The position numbers were made by a program, and so were the translations under genes. From Tetranychus cinnabarinus (Eukaryota > Arthropoda > Arachnida > Trombidiformes > Tetranychidae): a stretch of 64,000 nucleotides of DNA. The first letter of the stretch is position 1; each line of letters begins with the position of its first letter. Positions 58,619 through 64,000 of this stretch are shown one piece after another. Under the pieces are notes generated by a model. The model searched no databases, was not told the DNA's origin, and worked only from the letters and a program-made list of their open reading frames with translations. The stretch is taken from assembly GCA_022266195.1 (NCBI GenBank), contig WHVY01000003.1, forward strand, positions 620,001 to 684,000, given 5' to 3'.

Positions 58619-60059
58619 AACACTAAAGGAAACTTTCGATTGCTTTAATGGTTACAGTTTGATTGTGATCAAGACGATTCCATAAATACAGAGTTCAAAA
58701 GAACGTGAAACCTCTTGTTGAGAAACTGATAGAACCACCAAGTCTAGCTGATTCTGTATCAATTATCAGAACTTCAAAGTCTGCAGCTTTTTACTTGAAT
58801 TATTGCTCTTTTCACTCTTGTACAATTCAAATGTTTTCTGAATTTAAATATTGAAATAAATTTCCATTTCAGTCCAACATCGATTTGTATAAATTACCAG
58901 AGCATTAATATTTAACCCATTCTCACTTTACCCTCAAGCTCTCTACCTTTGACCACAAAAAGTGATCTTTCAGCACAAAGTGAGTGAGTTGAGCAAATTT
59001 TTCAAATGGACTTGAAAAAAGTTTAAGTTGATTTTTTCTCGAGCAAAAATGCTTTTCCTTGATATAAATAACTTGTTGGCATTTTCATCTAATTGCTATT
59101 CCATCAACGTATCGCCTTATCAATTTATTGTTTACTCAGACACAGAATCATCTTATGGCAACTTAAATCAATGACCCTGACCTTGTGATATCAAACAGAA
59201 TTTTAAAACTCGAGAGAAAAAAGAAGTTCTTGAATTATTAATAATCTTGACTGGACAAAAATAGCACAAAAAAGAGACTGATTTAATACAAATCCGTCTA
59301 TTCAGGTGAAGCTATTTCATCTTGTACAATTGAGGAAAATAAATCATTTCAAAAGTTGATCAAAATTGTTTGTTTTTTGCATGAAAAATAGAGTTCGATT
59401 GAAACGAACAAAACAAATTGTAAAGTTGGAATTTGACAAAAAATTGTAAACAAAATATCAATGTTTGTTTACCTGGGAAAAGGTAAAATGATTGTCATTG
59501 TTGGATGAAAGGAGTGACAATAACACGCAAAGCAACAATGTTTTTGTGGGCAAAGAAACAAATTTTGAAAGAAGAGCCTTTGATGAGGAATATTGTGAAT
59601 CTAGAAAACTGTTAAAAATATAACTTTGATTATGAGTTTGTTTCACCTGATTAGATGGGAATAATGTGTTTAAGTTAAATTGATTGATCACTTGGAGTTG
59701 ACTTTTTGAAACAATTTCTTGCCATTCAATTGAATGCTCATAAAGCCAGGCAATATTAAACCGCAACAAAAAGCCTCCAAAAACTGATAATGTCATTGAT
59801 ATAATAACTGATGGAACTGGAAAATTTATTGCATTAAATTTTATCGCTAAACTGTTGAAAAAGTGGAAAAAGGTTGCAGCTTCAACTGATCATCCATTAA
59901 CATTTGATCAACACCAGGGAATGATAAGGATGAGAATGGGAATGAACAGTGATGATGATCGAGCAATGATGATAACTTTGAAAGACTGAAGATCCTTTTA
60001 ACTGTCATCAACATTTGATACTTTAGACCTTCCTTTTTACTCTTCCCACTTCTTGACTT

Positions 60060-60170
60060 GATCATGATTATCATCATCACAGTCATCATCATCATCACTC
60101 CCAGAATCACTCCCAGTCTTTATCCATTCTCACTCATCATCTTCATCGCCATCATCATCATCATCAATTG
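60060..60170 (+). repeat. (ATC)n microsatellite region
   Basis: Interrupted ATC/CATCAT tracts across about 110 bp, giving a false minus-strand frame rich in Met. Confidence 0.7.
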
Positions 60171-63100
60171 TCCTAATATTGCCATTTTTAAAATCACTAT
60201 AAAATAATATTTTCCTTTACTTTTCACATTAAACCTTAATCTTTTGGTTCATCCATAATTTTTTATAAATATCTTGCAGCCATTATTAAAGTCATTGTGA
60301 TGATTCAATCTTTCAAACAATCTATTGAAATGGTTCCTTTCTCACCTCAAAAGAATCTGCACTTCCAAGCTATCTTAGCTTCAGACTGAACATAAACTCG
60401 ACGATAAAAGAGGAAAGATTTCGTTCGAAATGAGTTTTGAAAGCCATAGACTCTTGTTTTGCACCTTTCGATGGGTTTCTACCTTTGAGTCAGCTCTCAA
60501 AATAAATCAATCGAAAGCGCTGATATCATTTGGCTATGAACCAGACTTGTTTTTAGTTTTGCTTTCATGATTTGAAATGAAGCGAGAATTATTCAAACCC
60601 ATTCAAAATGTAAACTAATTTGTGCATTAAAATGACTTTGGGATCAAATTGAAAACAAAAAGTGTTTTTCTTTCTAGTCTCCGAATTGAAAATGTTAACT
60701 TTCTTGTTACATTGAAAGACTGAACTGAATTCAAAAATACTCTAGAAACTTAGCTCTAAAAGAATGAAATGCGCCAAAGTATGAACCAGGAAATAAAATC
60801 TAAGCAACTTTCGGTTGTTTAGTTTCAGAATGCATTTCAATTGCATGGTCTGGATTATCTGGAACTTCTTACACTGTTCTTAAGACACTTGGACAAGTTT
60901 GGAAGCTGGAGGTTTTTTTCTTATCCTTTTGGGTGAGGTAAAGTACTGCTCCATTGCATATTGCAAGCATTTCAGCATTCCAAGCTTGATTTGAAATCTT
61001 ATTGTTGACTATTTTTGACTTTAGAGACTTGCAATTGAAACTGATTTTACTGTGAAATCGCAAAACATCATCGGATAACAAATGCAACTCGAAGACACTT
61101 TTCCTTCAAGTTGCTTCCCTAACAAGTTGATGGTCTAAACATGGTTTTATTGTATTTTAAATGTTTATTAAACGCGTGTTTCCATGAAACTGTTTCATCA
61201 ATAACTTTACAATGTGCAGAAAGTCAGTTGGAAATGACACGAAATCAACAATGAATAGTCAAATAACCGTGAAAAGCACAAAAGTATTCAACAGTTGGAC
61301 AGATTTGAAAGTGAAACAATCCGGAAGCAAATATATTTCATTTTGACCTTTTTTTCAATTTTCAACTAAACTTGCATTCATTTTGTTGTTCAATTTTGAA
61401 ATGAAAAATCTTTTGTTTGTCTTTTGGTGCAACAAGAAAAGGACGAAGCAATGTAAGCGATTGTAAAGAAGAAGTCGATTTACGTCAATTTAAAGTTTGT
61501 TTTCCAGTGAACCATTTCAAATTGACCCGATTTCCGTTGAGCTTTTTCAATCATCACTCTCAATGATTACAAGTAAATCAATTCAAGTTGACAACCATTA
61601 AACATGCATTGAACAGGACAACGGGAAGATGGAAAAAAGTGTCACTATTATTAAAACATTTACCAGATAATAAATAACTTGATGACATTCAATACCAAAT
61701 GATATTGAATGCAACTTTGAATAAAAGTTAAATAATGATGAGCTAATTGAGAGGGAAAAATGTTCTAACAAGGTCGAACCAAATGATACAAAATGAAATG
61801 CGAAAGGTAAAGGTTTGATTAAAGGTAATGTCACAAAAGGAAAAGCAAAATTTGGTAAAAGACGATCATTTTGAGCTGAAATTGGGTGAAAGTAATGCAA
61901 CAATAATTTAAACACAATACAACTTTCGCTTCTGTGGTTCACCTTACAATGTATTAGCAACTCTCGTGTGCGCTGATAATCCGAACAAGACTTTGGATTC
62001 GAAGTGCAAAATGAGTTTTCCGTTTCGTTTCCCATTGACAAATGCATTTTGTGTAAACTTATTATTATCAAATTGAAACACTTTTTTTGTGTCAATTGTT
62101 TGAATCGTTTCCTTTGCTTGTCCAGCGATAATCTCGACTTATTTGTAACCTTAGGATCATGTGAGGTCGTTACATTTTGTACTTCGGTAAAGGGCTAAAT
62201 ATGGGCAAAGGCAGTGGCAAGGATTATTGTCCGTGGAAAAAAAGAGAGAGAGAAAAGAGAGAAAACAAAATGCATTATTTGGTGAAATGAAAAGAAATGG
62301 TTCAATATTGTATACCTTTTTCATTATTGTTGTTGTTGCTTTGCTCTCATTTTATTTGTACAAAACGATTTTTTTGGTCTTCAATAGAAACGTTAGTTTG
62401 TCCCATTTACGGATCAATCTGATTTCTGACTCTTAAGGCGACTCTTAGCACCTTCCAGTGAATAGGCCAGCAGTCAATCTAGCAGCACCCTTTAGCCTTT
62501 AACCTTTACCCTTCATTTTCAAAGGATCCATTGTTGAGGCTGCAAGGAAGAGAAGCCAAGGAAAAAGGTAACTACTTTTTTTGTTGTTAACCTGATCACT
62601 AGTATGATGATGATAATGATGATTGAGAGAAGAGAAGGGAGAAAAGCTCTGTTTGCATGTTTCTATGACCTGGTAACATCAAGTTCACACCAAATCTACT
62701 TGGATTATACCATATATTCAACAATGGAAATGACAAAAGAAGAGTTTTGACCGAGAGGAAAAAATAGTTTTGCAAATATACGATTTGGTGAAAGTTGCTA
62801 TTCACCTTCGCTACCTTTTCAACTAACAACTTTCAATATTTTGTCCACAATCTTCGTGCCATTATCTTGTTGGCATTTGAAAACATTTAGATTGCAATTT
62901 CGAAGCAAAATCGTTTCCGAGATTCTCAACATAAAACATGAAAACATTTGCATTCATAAACTTTGCATCACTTGAAATCCATCGTTTCATATGAAATGGT
63001 TTATATGAAAGTCGACTCGAAGTTACTTTTGATATTCATTTGCGTGACTAACTGTGTCCATGAGTTTTACTCAACCTAAAGTGACTTTGTGTTCGGTTAA

Positions 63101-64000
63101 GGTTTTGCTGTTTGAGTAGCAACTTTTATGGGCAACATCTGATGATCTGAAAGTGCATTTTTGGTCATTATTCAGCTTCTCGTTTGGCTTGTTTTATATA
63201 TTGCTCTCACCACTCATCTTGTCTTGCTCATTATCATTATTGAAAGTCATACGATTGATGTAATATCAAATAACTCCCAAAATCCCACATCCATAATAAA
63301 CTCTCAAGTTTACTTTGAAAATTAAGTGAATAAAAAGCAAGTTTACTTTAGTCTTTTTTTTCATTTTTATTTTTATACTTTACTTATTCATTTCCTGCTT
63401 AAACTATTCAGTTCAATTCAACTTGTTACTTCCTTTACATTTGATTTTCAATGGATCCACCGAAATTGATGGATTGATAAAAGCATCATCATCATCATTC
63501 TCATCTCTAAATCAACTCAATCTTCATTCATTTACTTTTTTTACGGAATACATTTTTGTTCACTAAAATTGCATTATTCCGATAGCAATTTAAGTGAAAT
63601 TATTGAGTAGCCAGAACACAGAAATATGAACCAGAAAAACATGAAAATTCAACGTTCAATCGTTGCAATACAAAATCAAAAACATTTCAATGCTTTGCAT
63701 TTTTACACAAAGAGAAAGAGCTTTAAGCGTTAGAGTCAATCATACAGATTTCAAAGCGGACCCACAAAAGATCACCGAGATTGCAGAAAAGCCGAGAAAT
63801 GTTTCCAGTCTTTACATTTAATATTGGATTCATTTCATCTATAAATTTTGTTGGCTCAAAGTTGCCAGAAACAAGTTTATACTTGGAGTTTATAATTGTC
63901 AGCCAATTGTTACAAGAATGTTAATTGTTCAAGAAAATTGATGTCATTGGAATTGGTAACAATTATTGGCAATTATCGTCTATTTAAAGGTCAAGAATGA

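Larger units (their letters stand above)
55511..64000. other. 8.5-kb right-hand region, no gene supported
   Basis: The first ~120 bp may be ITS2. Beyond that there are only AT-rich frames without domains or splice links, including a 165-codon frame on the minus strand at 61598-62095. Purine-rich simple repeats occur at 56640-56880 and (ATC)n-type repeats at 60060-60170. It may be an intergenic or intronic desert of a gene outside the window. Confidence 0.45.

Noticed and set aside
61855..61885. GATCATTTTGA-GCTGA string resembling the bantam microRNA
   Set aside because: The seed is not matched exactly and no hairpin is visible around it.
61598..62095. 165-codon frame on the minus strand in the right-hand region
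   Set aside because: No recognisable domain, biased towards Ser/Phe/Leu as expected of random AT-rich frames, and no splice partner.

Overview
The window is eukaryotic nuclear DNA, about two-thirds A+T. Genes are split by short GT-AG introns (mostly 40-400 bp, a few near 1.2 kb). The proteins are animal in type: casein kinase 1 gamma, EPS8, RhoGDI, ERLEC1, a Ggamma1-like subunit and a flavin-containing monooxygenase. Compact genes, a Drosophila-like Ggamma, an R1-clade retrotransposon, Kazal inhibitors and the look of a 5.8S fragment suggest an arthropod, plausibly an acariform mite. That placement is inference; I cannot test it without a search.

Layout. 0.6-4.3 kb: a truncated AP-2 mu fragment (-), a Ggamma gene without a prenylation box (+), and GPAA1 (-). 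7.5-8.6 kb: the mitochondrial glycine carrier SLC25A38 (+). 10.1-14.6 kb: an apparently intact R1-type non-LTR retrotransposon (-) with a 10-bp target-site duplication, inserted just upstream of casein kinase 1 gamma (14.9-18.6 kb, +). 20.1-21.1 kb: a secreted four-Kazal-domain protein (-). 22.6-23.6 kb: CDIN1 (+). 24.1-24.7 kb: a small glycine-rich secreted peptide (-). 26.2-28.5 kb: ALG12 (+). 32.4-37.2 kb: EPS8 (+). 38.1-41.7 kb: a flavin-containing monooxygenase (+).

43.2-51.8 kb is a rearranged block. A 1.4-kb module holding histone H4 (with its 3' stem-loop) and the divergently transcribed start of ERLEC1 occurs twice as a nearly identical inverted repeat (43183-44578 and 48714-50108). 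The right copy belongs to the complete ERLEC1 gene (46.8-48.9 kb, -). The left copy carries a truncated ERLEC1 exon 1 and lies directly upstream of the intact RhoGDI gene (44.8-45.5 kb, +). A broken RhoGDI copy (-) lies at 50.3-51.0 kb and a copy of the last EPS8 exon (-) at 51.7 kb.

51.8-64 kb has no protein gene I can support. It holds a 5.8S rRNA-like fragment at 55.35-55.51 kb, a 20-bp element repeated exactly three times, and simple repeats.

Several genes serve the secretory pathway: GPAA1 attaches GPI anchors, ALG12 builds the N-glycan precursor and ERLEC1 reads trimmed N-glycans in ER quality control. They are scattered and I do not claim an operon-like unit. A 10-bp sequence, TAGATGGCGC, recurs at 5' ends across the window, including the retrotransposon's own 5' end.
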